NCBI RefSeq assembly: GCF_001006005.1
Contig: NZ_CP011254.1
Location: forward strand, 1,426,001 to 1,490,000
Source: Serratia fonticola
Lineage (GTDB): Bacteria > Pseudomonadota > Gammaproteobacteria > Enterobacterales > Enterobacteriaceae
Length of the DNA: 64,000 nucleotides
Direction: 5' to 3'
Shown here: in pieces, positions 34,232-44,137 of the stretch
Layout of the letters: each line of letters starts with the position of its first letter
Position numbering within the stretch: position 1 is the stretch's first letter
The notes under the pieces: model-generated
What the model was told of the DNA's origin: nothing
What the model saw: only the letters and a program-made list of their open reading frames with translations
Databases searched by the model: none
Position numbers and translations under genes: made by a program

Positions 34232-34791
34232 GTTTCACCCTCTTTTAAGTCCGCTATCGCCACGGATTGAAGCATTGCCGCATACCGTGACGTTCATCGT
34301 GCCGCCTGCAAGAGTACGGCCCACAGGCAGATTAAATCCTGACCAGATGAATCAAACTCTATTCCATTGAAAAAAAAGTTTCAAATAAAAGTTTTTAGAA
34401 AATTTGTTTTTAGTGCCGCCGATCGCAAATTTGCCATGTCCGTAGGCTGAGCAGATGGTGACGAACGATGCTATCCGCGATCCGCTAGCTGCGTGGATTT
34501 ACGCAGTAATCCCTATTTTTTATACAGATACGTTTTCCCGCTTGGGCGAGTCAATTTTCCAATCTGCTATGCAAAACGGTGAGAGCATTTGCCCTATTTA
34601 TGCTCAATTTTTTGAACTGGATCTAAAAATCAATATTTCATTATTCACTAAATATGAAATAAATGTTCTTGTCTGCCAAAGGCCCACTGAAAAACACCGC
34701 CTTGATGACAGGCACGGTTCACCCTTCTGCCTCCCTACACCCTACAAGTCACTTAAGTAGGCAGAAGCCAGGATAAAAATCGGAGCAACAT
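34232..34791. promoter_or_regulatory. Divergent iolA/iolT promoter region
   Basis: A 560-base AT-rich gap with no supportable gene; an ORF at 34455-34760 lacks family features. Two inverted repeats stand out: TTGAAA-N6-TTTCAA (34367-34384, about 135 bases before iolA) and ATTTCAT-N12-ATGAAAT (34635-34660, about 130 bases before iolT). Both share TGAAA arms with the iolD/iolC gap and are candidate IolR operators. Confidence 0.5.
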
Positions 34792-36228
34792 ATGTCACAT
34801 CAGCGTAAACACAATACTGGGTATATTCTGCGTATCTGCGGGATTGCAGCACTCGGCGGCATTCTGTTTGGTTATGACACCGCCGTGATTTCTGGTGCGA
34901 TCGAAGCCCTTAAAACCTACTTTGACCTCAGCCCGGCAGAAACCGGCTGGGCAGTGTCCAACGTGGTGATCGGCTGCGTGGTCGGTGCCTTCGGCGCTGG
35001 GCCGCTGGCCGGCCGCTATGGGCGTAAAAAGGCCCTGGTGGTCGCCGCCTTCCTGTTTACCGTCTCTGCAGTCGGTGCCGCTCTGGCCACCACCTTCACC
35101 TGGTTTGTTATCTATCGCATCATCGGGGGTCTGGCCGTCGGGCTGGCCGCAACGGTATCCCCTATGTACATGTCAGAAGTCTCACCGAAGGATATGCGGG
35201 GCCGGGCGCTCAGCATGCAGCAGTTCGCCATCGTGTTCGGTCAGATCGTGATTTTTTACGTTAACTTCAAGATTGCCAGCTATGCCAGTGAAGCCTGGCT
35301 GGTGGAGATGGGTTGGCGCTGGATGATTGGCTCAGAGGTGATCCCCTGCCTGCTGTTCACCGCCTTGGTCTTTGTCATCCCCGAATCACCACGCTGGAGC
35401 GTAATGGTAGGCCGCGACGATCAGGCTTTAGCCATGTTGACCCGCGTTTCAAATGCTGAGCATGCTAAAAGCGTGTTAAGAGAAATCAAGGAGTCGCTTC
35501 GCCAGGACGAGCAGCACCGTAAGCAAAAGCTGAATTATGGCGACGTACGCGTACGCTTCATCCTGTTTGTCGGCTGTATGATCGCCATGCTGCAACAGGT
35601 GACGGGGGTTAACGTCATGATGTACTACGCCCCGGTGGTGTTGAAAACCGTGACCGAAAACGCGCAAGAAGCCCTGTTCCAGACCATCTGGATCGGCGTA
35701 TTGCAACTGGTCGGCTCGGTGATCGGCGCCATGCTGATGGATCGCATAGGCCGTATCCCACTGATGCGCTGGGGCACCCTGGGCACCATCGTTGGCCTGC
35801 TGATCACCTCTTATGCCTTGTATACCCAGGCAACTGGCTACTTCGCGCTGTTTGGCATGCTGTTCTTTATGGTGTTCTACGCCATGTCATGGGGCGTAGG
35901 TGCCTGGGTGCTGGTCTCCGAAATTTTCCCCAACCGCATGCGTTCACAGGGGATGAGCATTGCCGTTGGCTGTATGTGGCTGGCCAACTTCGTCGTGGCC
36001 CAGAGCTTCCCGATGATCAATGACCAACCTTATCTGTTCTCCACCTTCCACGGGGCGTTCCCAATGTGGGTGTTTGCTGCCTGCTGCCTGTTCAGCTATT
36101 GGTTTATTGCCCGCTTTATTCCAGAAACCAAGGGCGTTTCACTGGAAAGAATGGAAGACGTCGTGATGGCAAAACGCTATCGCCAACCGCTATCTGAAAT
36201 CGTCACGGTAGAAGATGGCAAAGCCTAA
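34792..36228 (+). CDS. iolT: MFS sugar-porter family myo-inositol transporter IolT
   Basis: A 478-residue major-facilitator protein with 12 predicted membrane segments. Sugar-porter signatures are GGILFGYDTAVISGAIEAL (residues about 21-39), GRYGRKKALV in the first cytoplasmic loop, FVIPESPRWSVMVGR before the central loop, and FIPETKGVSLERME near the C-terminus. Context with iolI and the rest of the iol genes points to myo-inositol/H+ symport, as for Salmonella IolT1. Confidence 0.92.
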   Translation: MSHQRKHNTGYILRICGIAALGGILFGYDTAVISGAIEALKTYFDLSPAETGWAVSNVVIGCVVGAFGAGPLAGRYGRKKALVVAAFLFTVSAVGAALATTFTWFVIYRIIGGLAVGLAATVSPMYMSEVSPKDMRGRALSMQQFAIVFGQIVIFYVNFKIASYASEAWLVEMGWRWMIGSEVIPCLLFTALVFVIPESPRWSVMVGRDDQALAMLTRVSNAEHAKSVLREIKESLRQDEQHRKQKLNYGDVRVRFILFVGCMIAMLQQVTGVNVMMYYAPVVLKTVTENAQEALFQTIWIGVLQLVGSVIGAMLMDRIGRIPLMRWGTLGTIVGLLITSYALYTQATGYFALFGMLFFMVFYAMSWGVGAWVLVSEIFPNRMRSQGMSIAVGCMWLANFVVAQSFPMINDQPYLFSTFHGAFPMWVFAACCLFSYWFIARFIPETKGVSLERMEDVVMAKRYRQPLSEIVTVEDGKA

Positions 36229-36255
36229 AGCCGACAAACTCAGGAGTGATGCATC

Positions 36256-37092
36256 ATGACCATTGCATTGGAACGTTTTTGTATCAACCGTAAGATCGCC
36301 CCCAACCTCACGCTGGAGAACTTCTTCCGCCTGGTGAAAAAATGTGGGTTAAGCAAGGTCGAACTGCGCAACGATATGTCGGGTGGCAAAGTGGCCGACA
36401 ACTTGAGCAACGAGCAGTTAAACGCGCTGGCCGAAGAGTTCGGCATTGAGATCGTCACCATCAACGCGCTAGGAATGTTCAACCTGCTAGAAGATCAAGC
36501 AGCACTGCTGAAAAACGCTGAAGCGTTGCTGGTTCAGGCAAAAGCCATCCATAGCAAGGCGGTGGTGATGTGCCCACATTGCAACGCGAGCGACCGGCGT
36601 AGTGAATCGCAAAAAAGGGAAGATACGCTGGCTGCACTGCGGCTACTCGCTCCGCTGTTCAAGCAGTATGGCGTTGAGGGCTACGTGGAACCATTGGGGT
36701 TTGGCATAAGTTCACTGCGCTCTTCCTTGCTGGCACAGGCAATCATTCGTGATTCTGGCGCACCCTATAAGATAGTGCTGGATACGTTCCACCACTATCT
36801 GAGCGACGTAACACAACCGGAGTTTGATGCTCAGATCCGGGTTGAGCAGATTGGTTTGGTGCATCTCTCTGGCGTTGAGGATCCGCTAATCAAAGGCGCA
36901 TTGAGCGATGAAGAACGCATTATGCTGAGCGATAAAGATCGGTTGGCAAGCGTAGCCCAGGTACAGAACCTGGAACGTTTAGGCTACCGGGGGATCTATG
37001 CCTTCGAGCCATTCTCTTCACAGCTAAACACCTGGACAGAGGGCGATATCGAACGCGAGATCCGCCACAGTATTGCATTGCTGCAAGGATAA
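36256..37092 (+). CDS. iolI: 2-keto-myo-inositol isomerase-like TIM-barrel protein IolI
   Basis: A 278-residue xylose-isomerase-like TIM barrel. Metal-site candidates are the Glu in VEGYVEPLGFG (near residue 142), Asp/His in KIVLDTFHHYLSD (near 175), His in GLVHLSGVED (near 202) and the terminal Glu in YAFEPFSS (near 252). IolI in Bacillus interconverts 2-keto-myo-inositol and 1-keto-D-chiro-inositol; the same role is inferred. It lies 27 bases after iolT in one transcription unit. Confidence 0.85.
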   Translation: MTIALERFCINRKIAPNLTLENFFRLVKKCGLSKVELRNDMSGGKVADNLSNEQLNALAEEFGIEIVTINALGMFNLLEDQAALLKNAEALLVQAKAIHSKAVVMCPHCNASDRRSESQKREDTLAALRLLAPLFKQYGVEGYVEPLGFGISSLRSSLLAQAIIRDSGAPYKIVLDTFHHYLSDVTQPEFDAQIRVEQIGLVHLSGVEDPLIKGALSDEERIMLSDKDRLASVAQVQNLERLGYRGIYAFEPFSSQLNTWTEGDIEREIRHSIALLQG

Positions 37093-37099
37093 TCACTAA

Positions 37100-37129
37100 G
37101 CCCCCCGTAAAACGCGGGGGCGATTTTTC
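37100..37129 (+). terminator. Rho-independent terminator after iolI
   Basis: GCCCCC/GGGGGC stem with an inner CG pair and short A-rich loop, followed by GA and T5, right after iolI. Confidence 0.8.
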
Positions 37130-37216
37130 ATACAGCAAAGCAATACGACTGTACAGAGCATAAAGACACCCTTTGGCTACACTCTCTAAAGAGTCACTAA
37201 GCGAGGGGGCAGTTCA

Positions 37217-38844
37217 ATGAATTTTAACGCGTTGCTATGGGTAATCGGCTTGCTGATCGGCGGGACATTGCCTGTGTTCGCGGCAGAGCCTCACTCGCAG
37301 ACCGACGAGTGGGAACAGGAACGGACATTGGTGCTAGGGTCTGAACCCGTCTATCTCTTTTTAGCTCAGGAGCAAAAACTGTCCCCCAAGAACGGGTTAT
37401 TCGTGCGCAAACCAGGATAAAGCACCTCACTTCCTTTGATGCCACACACCCCGTTGTCAGTCAGGCTTTTGGCGAAGGTGCGCAAGCTGGTTACCATTTT
37501 TCGCTTAACAGCAAGCCGTTGTTCAATATCCTGGCATCAGACTTGGACCCAGCCGAAAACCTGACCCTGGAAGAATCGGCTAATAGGGTGCAACAACGCC
37601 TGGAAAATCTGCGAAAATACTATCTCCAGCAGCGTTCCCCTCATGAGATTACCCTCGATATTCTATTAAGCCTTATTGCTACAGCATCCTACGCCACACT
37701 GTTGTATTTTTGCTTCGCCATGAACCGCCGTGCCCAACTCCGCCTGCAACGACGTTCTGCAAAACCGCCCCGCTGGCTGAAAGCCAACTCGACTTTCAGC
37801 CAATTTATCCGGCTGATGGAACGTAGCCTGCTTAACCTCACGACGATAGTGCTTGGCTTGTTCATGACCTACACCTGGCTTAGCTGGATATTGGCACTAT
37901 TCCCCTATACCCGCCCTTGGGGACAACATCTTGGGAATGCCCTGTATTCGTTAGTGAGCAAACTGGCTGACGATATGCTGTCCGCCCTGCCTGGTTTGGC
38001 TACCGTGGCAATTATTTTCCTTATCGCCCGCCTGTTTAACCAATTGCTGCGCATCCTATTTAACGCCGTTGAAAGAGGGCAGATGCAGTTGCCTGGGCTG
38101 CACCCAGAAACGGTTGGCGCCACCCGGCGTTTGACTTCCGCTGCACTCTGGCTATTTACCCTCACCCTTGCCTATCCCTATTTGCCGGGAGCAAATTCGG
38201 ATGCCTTTAAGGGCATGAGCGTGTTCTTTGGTTTATTGATTACGCTAGGTTCAGCGGGGTTGATGAATCACGCAATGAGTGGGTTGGTGCTAGTTTATTC
38301 CCGTGCGCTACGAAAAGGGGACTTTGTACGCATTGGCGAGATTGAAGGCACCGTTAGCGAGCTTAACGCGCTATCGCTGAAAATCATCACTCGCAATGCC
38401 CATGAAATCACATTACCTAATGCGGTTGCGGTCAGCGGTACAGTTGAAAATACCAGCCGTCTAGCGGTAGAGAACAGGCTTAACGTGGTTACCAGCGTCA
38501 CCATCGGCTACGACGCCCCTTGGCGGCAGGTTAAGGCGATGTTGGAACTGGCGGCCCGGCGTTGCAGCACTGTGGATGCCAACGGCACGATGATCGTTAG
38601 GCAAACGGGATTGCAGGATTTTTACGTCGCCTACGAGCTACAAGTCACCAGCCAGCCCGGCAAACTGCCGCCGGATGTGCGCTCGGAGTTGCACCAGCAT
38701 ATCCAGGACGTTTTTAACGAGTTTGGCGTACAAATTATGTCACCTCACTTTGTGTTACAGCCCCGCCAAGACCTGGTGGTACCGCAAACAGCGTGGTACA
38801 GCGCCCCCGCAGAGCCAGCTCCAGAGGAGACAAAATCAAAATGA
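37217..38844 (+). pseudogene. Frameshifted MscS-family mechanosensitive channel gene
   Basis: Two consecutive reading frames together make one MscS-type protein of about 542 residues. The first frame (37217-37420) gives a signal peptide (WVIGLLIGGTLPVFA) and runs to QEQKLSP, then a stop. The second frame is open from 37345 and continues the family pattern with PQERVIRAQTRIKHL, then several membrane helices and the MscS beta domain (KGDFVRIGEIEGTVSELNAL and ITLPNAVAVSG). Adding one C to the C5 run at 37383-37387 joins them exactly as LSPQERV. It is either a true inactivated gene or a sequencing error in a homopolymer. GAGGGGG precedes the ATG. Confidence 0.85.
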
Positions 38845-39207
38845 CATGGCTAAGTCGGATTGGAGGGTAACAAGATTATTTTCTGCGCACAGAAAGGGGA
38901 GTGGGATTAAGACTGTGTCTGCTGCTCATAAACGCTCTGCCAAGTACAAGTGATACGCTAGGAATAGGCCAGTACGGGCTTGACCGGCTCTATTAATTTA
39001 ATCATTTTTTATATTGCTGAAATTAGGCTTATCGCCCTATTTAACACTGTGAAAAGCAAATGATATTCTTGGCAAGACTTATAACTACGCCTAAAACAAT
39101 TAGGCAAAGAATAAATTCCAGCTAACCATTATTGATGGGCAAAGCGCGGAGTGCCGAAGCGCTCCCTCTCAGTATTAATCACTGGTACCGCCAAGTAATC
39201 AGGGTGG
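38845..39207. other. Gap after the MscS-type gene
   Basis: About 360 bases, AT-rich from 38990. A 35-codon basic ORF (38846-38953, beginning MAKSDWRV) overlaps the end of the channel gene but lacks a well-placed ribosome site, so I do not call it. I see nothing else. Confidence 0.4.
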
Positions 39208-39510
39208 TTAAAACGCAACCTGCGCACTTAAATACTCCAACGCTCTTTGGCTATAGCTCTCGCCCTGCTCAAGCTTTTTGATCAGACCTCGAGCCTCTAG
39301 CACCATACCAATACGATGCAGTTCCTGATGCTGCGGGAGCACATCGGCGAAAGCATTCAGCAAGATAATTGACGGCATGATTTTTTCTGCACAAGTGCCT
39401 ACTGCACCAGGTTCATCCCCCCTGGCCGGACAGGGCAGACTGTCCACATGACGATGTTGGCATGCCTGTAACAAGGTAATTGCCTGTTGAATTTCATGAC
39501 TCCATGGCAT
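39208..39510 (-). CDS. Hypothetical protein, 100 residues
   Basis: I do not recognise this protein. It is a 100-residue soluble, probably helical protein; a central stretch (about residues 29-44) has two cysteines with Pro, Gly and Asp (CPARGDEPGAVGTC). There is no signal peptide or membrane segment. ATG 39510 is preferred to the ORF start at 39549 because GGAAAG lies about five bases upstream. It stands alone between the channel pseudogene and an AT-rich gap and may be a recent acquisition or a lineage-specific gene. Confidence 0.5.
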   Translation of the reverse strand: MPWSHEIQQAITLLQACQHRHVDSLPCPARGDEPGAVGTCAEKIMPSIILLNAFADVLPQHQELHRIGMVLEARGLIKKLEQGESYSQRALEYLSAQVAF

Positions 39511-40094
39511 AACCACTTTCCTCTGAGACTGATTTCCTTGCAAAAACATGATTAATAATCAGTACGTTAACATGAATTAACGACTCACAACAAACCACAA
39601 ATGCCCCTAACCAAGCTGGCCCTATATAAGATAGGTTTTTCCAGCCAGGGTTTATTGATATAGGTCACATTGCATAAAGATCGCCAAATTTTTATATCCC
39701 CTCAATGGCTAGGAGAATTCGCAGAATTTCGATAGCGCCACATTTTTTACTTAAAAAAAGATAAAATTCCTACTGCGTTATCTATCTGCCCCTAACCTAA
39801 ATTGGGTAAAAAAAACCAGATATTGCGATAGACTGCCCATTAAAAAAAATTAAAAAACGCGTTCGCAAGATGCAGGAGGATATTCTGAAAAAAACACGAT
39901 AGTTGTAAACGTAAAGTTATTACTAACAAGATTATTCCTGCACACCATTTGTTATCTCGAAAACGGCCAATAGCAAGGTCTTGCTGGCCGAAAGGTAAGC
40001 GTTCACCCTGCCATGAGGCGTTAGCAGCTGCAGAGGTCAGGAGATGCCGGGGTGTCTAAGGTGTCTGAGGAAGCTGGAAACAGGCCCGAAACCG
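39511..40094. other. AT-rich non-coding region
   Basis: Nearly 600 bases with long A and T runs and no convincing ORF on either strand. At 39873-39904 a strong AGGAGG precedes CTG AAA AAA ACA CGA TAG: a ribosome site with a start-like codon followed almost at once by a stop, which looks like the remains of a gene start. A GC-rich hairpin (CGGCCA...GGCCG, around 39963-39990) follows. The base composition suggests foreign or silenced DNA. Confidence 0.4.
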
Positions 40095-40123
40095 AACATG
40101 GCCTCAGATTTTGAGGCCATGTT
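40095..40123 (-). terminator. Hairpin after the lipoprotein gene
   Basis: Perfect 12-bp stem AACATGGCCTCA/TGAGGCCATGTT with a 5-base loop, seven bases past the stop codon of the minus-strand gene. A short T-containing tail follows on that strand. Confidence 0.7.
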
Positions 40124-40130
40124 TACGCAA

Positions 40131-40871
40131 TTACGGTTTCTTGCAGGGAGCAGGGGCGTATTTAGCATCCCCAGGAAACGCCTGCGGTTGGCAATCAGGC
40201 AGACCCGGCAGCGCCATTTCATAAACCGCCACGCCAATCACGCCGACATTCTCTTTTTCGCCCGCCAGTGAACTCGCAGCGTAGGAATCATCGGGTTTTG
40301 CGAAACGGAATGCAGCAACGGACGAATCACTTTTACGGAAGCCCTCAATCACCAGGGTTCCTTTTGGGGAGACCAGATAGCCGGAATTGCGCAGTGAACC
40401 ACTGCGGCCTGAAATCACGTCCAGGCCGTCAACCGCGGTTACCACCTCATAGGTTTTGCTGGGGCTGGTGTTATAGAAAAACAGCTGGTAGCGCTCGCCG
40501 TCATTGGCAGAGAATGAAAACTCGCCATTTTTATAGCGATTGAGCGCGAAATCCCGATTGTTTTCGGTCTGCACCCGCATTCTGACGGAAGACAACACGA
40601 TCTCATTGGTGTACTGCCCATTATTGGAAGCTGCCGCGCTGTACAACACTTTGGCGACACTGTCTGGAGAGGAATGCATACGCTTCGCGTCAACGGTGGT
40701 CACTTTGGAGTAAACGTCCTCACCCCATGCCGTTCCCAGTTTATGTTCTTGGGCGACTGGAGCCGGTGCAGCGGCAGGATCAGCCGCCACGCGTGAAGAG
40801 GAAATCTTTTGGCTACAGCCGGAAACCAGCACCAGAGAAGCCAGTAATGCCAAACCGCATTTGATTTTCAT
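40131..40871 (-). CDS. Predicted lipoprotein of unknown function
   Basis: A 246-residue protein beginning with a lipoprotein signal: MKIKCGLALLASLVLVSGCS, lipobox LVSGC with the lipidated Cys at residue 19. A Pro/Ala-rich linker (about 30-42) leads to a globular domain of about 200 residues rich in beta strands, ending in a tail with two cysteines (PDCQPQ and APCKKP) that may form a disulfide. I do not recognise the family. Ser at +2 after the lipid Cys would favour the outer membrane under the usual Lol rule. No operon partner. Confidence 0.8.
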   Translation of the reverse strand: MKIKCGLALLASLVLVSGCSQKISSSRVAADPAAAPAPVAQEHKLGTAWGEDVYSKVTTVDAKRMHSSPDSVAKVLYSAAASNNGQYTNEIVLSSVRMRVQTENNRDFALNRYKNGEFSFSANDGERYQLFFYNTSPSKTYEVVTAVDGLDVISGRSGSLRNSGYLVSPKGTLVIEGFRKSDSSVAAFRFAKPDDSYAASSLAGEKENVGVIGVAVYEMALPGLPDCQPQAFPGDAKYAPAPCKKP

Positions 40872-41062
40872 CAGCAGAACTTTCCTTGTTATTATTTGAA
40901 TAAGAGTGCGCTTGTCTCAACGCACGAGCCGAGCCCATTATTCTGAATTACTTCCGATGTTCCTATCTCTAAAGTTCTTAAAATAGACGATTGATTATCT
41001 GAATGGGCGCGGCATTCCGCGCCTCTTCATGGCGAGCCGTTTCAGGAGTGTCTGCCGTCTCT

Positions 41063-42262
41063 TTAAGATTTCTGCGCAGCCAAAGCCTGCGCGCAGGCCC
41101 AAGCGGAACTCCAGGCCCACTGGAAGTTATAGCCCCCCAGCCAGCCCGTCACGTCCACTACCTCACCGATAAAGTACAGACCCGGGACCTTACTCGCCTC
41201 CATGGTTTTGGAAGAAAGCTCCTTGGTGTCCACACCGCCCAGGGTCACCTCTGCTGTGCGGTAACCCTCGGTGCCATTGGGTTGCACGCGCCAGTCTTGC
41301 AAACTATCAACCAATGCTGTCTGCTGCGTTGGAGTGAGTTGCTTCAACGTGGCCTCCGGCAGTTGCCCCAATTCTTGCAGTAATTCCACCAGGCGCTTGG
41401 GCAAATGCAAAGCCAGGGTGTTTTTCAGGCTCTGGTTAGGATGTGCCTGGCGCTGTTCGTTAAGGAAGCCCACCAGGTCTAGCGTCGGAAGTAAGTTAAT
41501 GCTCACAAACTCACCAGGCTGCCAGTAGCTGGAGATCTGCAAGATAGCCGGACCAGAAAGCCCCCGATGCGTAAACAGGATGCTTTCACGAAAGCTGGTG
41601 CCATCTTCCGCTGTGACCACTGCGGGAACCGAAACGCCAGACAGCGCCTGGGATTGCTCCAACAGCGGCTTATGCAGCGTAAAGGGCACCAAACCGGCCC
41701 GGGTCGGCAATACTTTCAGGCCAAACTGTTCCGCCAGCTTATAGCCAAAGGGAGTGGCCCCCAGGCCCGGCATGGAAAGCCCACCGCTCGCCACCACAAG
41801 TGAGCGAGCACTTACACTCTCTCCGTTAAGTGCCAATTCGAAGCCCTGGTCGGTTTTTTCGACGCTCAGGACTTCGCTGCGCAGGCGCGTTACCACCTGA
41901 CCCAGTTCGCACTCTTGTACCAACAGATCGACGACCTGTTGGGCAGAATCATCACAAAACAGCTGCCCCAAGGTTTTTTCGTGGTAAGCGATGCCGTAGC
42001 GGTTAATCAGATCGATAAAATCCCATTGGGTGTAGCGTGCCAATGCCGATTTGCAGAAATGGGGGTTATGCGAGAGGTAGGCCGCCGGTTCAGCGGACAT
42101 GTTGGTGAAGTTACAGCGCCCACCGCCAGACATCAGGATCTTGCGGCCCGGTTTTTTGCCGTTGTCGAGTAATAGCACCCGGCAACCCAGTTGCCCTGCC
42201 TGCGCAGCACAAAACATCCCTGCGGCACCCGCGCCAATGACGACAACATCAAACTGTTCCAC
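41063..42262 (-). CDS. yhiN: HI0933/YhiN-family FAD-dependent oxidoreductase
   Basis: A 399-residue flavoprotein of the HI0933 (BaiN/RdsA-like) family. The FAD motif is FDVVVIGAGAAGMFCAAQAG (residues about 4-23), with the family signature KPGRKILMSGGGRCNFTN near 40-57 and the C-terminal GLYFIGEVVDVTGWLGGYNF. The substrate is unknown. GTG 42262 has GAGAGG upstream and aligns with E. coli YhiN (about 400 residues); the ORF to 42304 is longer than the family. It is divergent from pitA, as in E. coli. Confidence 0.93.
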   Translation of the reverse strand: MEQFDVVVIGAGAAGMFCAAQAGQLGCRVLLLDNGKKPGRKILMSGGGRCNFTNMSAEPAAYLSHNPHFCKSALARYTQWDFIDLINRYGIAYHEKTLGQLFCDDSAQQVVDLLVQECELGQVVTRLRSEVLSVEKTDQGFELALNGESVSARSLVVASGGLSMPGLGATPFGYKLAEQFGLKVLPTRAGLVPFTLHKPLLEQSQALSGVSVPAVVTAEDGTSFRESILFTHRGLSGPAILQISSYWQPGEFVSINLLPTLDLVGFLNEQRQAHPNQSLKNTLALHLPKRLVELLQELGQLPEATLKQLTPTQQTALVDSLQDWRVQPNGTEGYRTAEVTLGGVDTKELSSKTMEASKVPGLYFIGEVVDVTGWLGGYNFQWAWSSAWACAQALAAQKS

Positions 42263-42566
42263 CCAAACCTCTCTTTGCAATAACCACAACAATCGCGGCA
42301 ACAAGAGCGTATTTTACGCCTTTTACGTGCCTGTATACCGCTAAATCCGCGGTGAGGGATTGTAAAGGCATCGGCAGGCCAACGCCAACGTAAGAAAATG
42401 TAACGGGCATAAACGGCAGTAACATGCTGAAATTGCATCGATTCAACACTGTTCAAACCCCTTGTACATCAGAGAAATCAAAAAAACGTCATATTTTCCT
42501 TTTCCCCGACACCGGTTGTCGCCGATAATGCGCGGCGTTCATGTCCACAAACCTGGCGTAACGCTT

Positions 42567-44072
42567 ATGCTGCATTTGTTCACTGGCCTGGATTTCCATA
42601 CCGGCCTGATGTTAATTCTCGCATTGTTGTTCGTGCTGTTCTATGAGGCCATTAACGGCTTCCATGATACGGCCAATGCGGTCGCTACTGTAATTTACAC
42701 CCGTGCTATGCGCTCGCAACTTGCGGTCGTTATGGCTGGCCTGTTCAACTTTCTTGGCGTGATGCTCGGCGGTTTGAGTGTTGCCTACGCCATTGTGCAC
42801 CTGCTACCAACCGATCTGTTGTTGAACGTCAGTTCAGCACACGGGTTAGCCATGGTCTTCTCCATGTTGTTGGCGGCAATTATCTGGAACCTCGGTACCT
42901 GGTATCTTGGGTTACCGGCCTCCAGTTCCCACACCCTGATTGGCGCCATTATCGGTGTCGGCTTGACCAATGCGTTGGTGACCAACACCTCCGTGGTCGA
43001 CGCGCTGAACGTGCCAAAAATGATCAGCATCTTCCTGTCGTTAATCTTCTCCCCGTTGATCGGGATGATCATTGCCGGGCTGATGGTGTTTATGCTGCGC
43101 CGCTATTGGAGCAATACCAAAAAGCGTCAGCGTATTCATATGACTCCGGCGGAACGTGAGAAGGTCGATGGCAAACGTAAGCCACCGTTCTGGACGCGTA
43201 TCGCTCTGATCCTATCTGCTATCGGCGTAAGCTTCTCACACGGCGCGAACGACGGTCAGAAAGGTATCGGTCTGATTATGTTGGTGCTGATCGGTGTTGC
43301 TCCTGCAGGCTTCGTCCTCAACATGAGCGCGACCGGTTATGACATCACCCGTACCCGCGATGCCGTGAGCCACCTGCAGCAATTCTACCAAAAGCATGGC
43401 GATTCTCTGGCACATGTGGCCACACAGACGCCGTTGGTTCCTGCGCCTCAGAATGCGGCTCCAGCGCCTGATCAACCGGTTGAGTTCCACTGCGACAGCT
43501 CACGTGCCCTGATCGCCGTTGAGCGCTCTCTGGACCTGCTGAACAATCTGCAAAACTACGATCAGCTGACCGTAGAGCAGCGCAGCCATCTGCGCCGCCT
43601 GCTGATGTGCGTGACCGAGACTGCAGACAAGGTGGCCAAGCTGCCGGAAACCTCAGTGGAAGATCAACGCTTCCTGAAGAATCTGCGTTCAGACCTGTTG
43701 GAAACCGTTGAATATGCACCAACCTGGATTATCGTCGCGGTAGCCCTGGCGCTGTCTCTCGGTACCATGGTGGGCTGGCGACGCGTTGCTACCACTATCG
43801 GTGAGAAAATCGGTAAGAAAGGCATGACCTACGCTCAGGGGGTGTCGGCACAGATGACGGCCGCCCTGTCGATTGGCGTGGCCAGTTATACCGGTATGCC
43901 GGTTTCCACTACCCAAGTACTGTCTTCGGCGGTTGCCGGAACGATGCTGGTGGATGGCGGTGGCGTGCAGAGCAAAACCATCAAGAGCATCTTGTTGGCC
44001 TGGGTTCTGACCCTGCCAGTTTCGATTTTGCTTTCCGGTGGCCTGTATTGGCTGGCGCTGAAAGTAATTTGA
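42567..44072 (+). CDS. pitA: Low-affinity inorganic phosphate transporter PitA
   Basis: A 501-residue inner-membrane Pit-family symporter that takes up metal-phosphate with protons. The two inverted family signatures are visible: [20 protein letters not shown] (residues about 25-44) and [20 protein letters not shown] (near 226). A hydrophilic loop at about 270-375 separates the halves. The ORF opens at 42462, but ATG 42567 ([13 protein letters not shown]) matches E. coli PitA (499 residues). The 42263-42566 gap contains the divergent yhiN/pitA promoters, which I cannot place exactly. Confidence 0.96.
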   Translation: MLHLFTGLDFHTGLMLILALLFVLFYEAINGFHDTANAVATVIYTRAMRSQLAVVMAGLFNFLGVMLGGLSVAYAIVHLLPTDLLLNVSSAHGLAMVFSMLLAAIIWNLGTWYLGLPASSSHTLIGAIIGVGLTNALVTNTSVVDALNVPKMISIFLSLIFSPLIGMIIAGLMVFMLRRYWSNTKKRQRIHMTPAEREKVDGKRKPPFWTRIALILSAIGVSFSHGANDGQKGIGLIMLVLIGVAPAGFVLNMSATGYDITRTRDAVSHLQQFYQKHGDSLAHVATQTPLVPAPQNAAPAPDQPVEFHCDSSRALIAVERSLDLLNNLQNYDQLTVEQRSHLRRLLMCVTETADKVAKLPETSVEDQRFLKNLRSDLLETVEYAPTWIIVAVALALSLGTMVGWRRVATTIGEKIGKKGMTYAQGVSAQMTAALSIGVASYTGMPVSTTQVLSSAVAGTMLVDGGGVQSKTIKSILLAWVLTLPVSILLSGGLYWLALKVI

Positions 44073-44090
44073 CGATTGCTCGATACAAAA

Positions 44091-44120
44091 ATGGCGGCCA
44101 AAATGGCCGCCATTTTTTTT
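44091..44120 (+). terminator. Rho-independent terminator of pitA
   Basis: 10-bp stem ATGGCGGCCA/TGGCCGCCAT with an AAA loop followed by T8, between the convergent pitA and uspB genes. Confidence 0.93.
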
Positions 44121-44137
44121 GCCTTGCTATCGCCGGA

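Noticed and set aside
34455..34760. 101-codon ORF in the iolA/iolT gap
   Set aside because: It spans a promoter palindrome, has no recognisable domain and no convincing ribosome site.
38846..38953. 35-codon basic ORF (MAKSDWRV...KYK) overlapping the end of the MscS-type gene
   Set aside because: The only ribosome-site-like sequence (AGAGGAGA) lies about 16 bases upstream, and no family resemblance is visible.
42462..42566. 35-residue N-terminal extension of PitA
   Set aside because: The extension is basic and not family-like; ATG 42567 matches the E. coli start although its ribosome site is weak.
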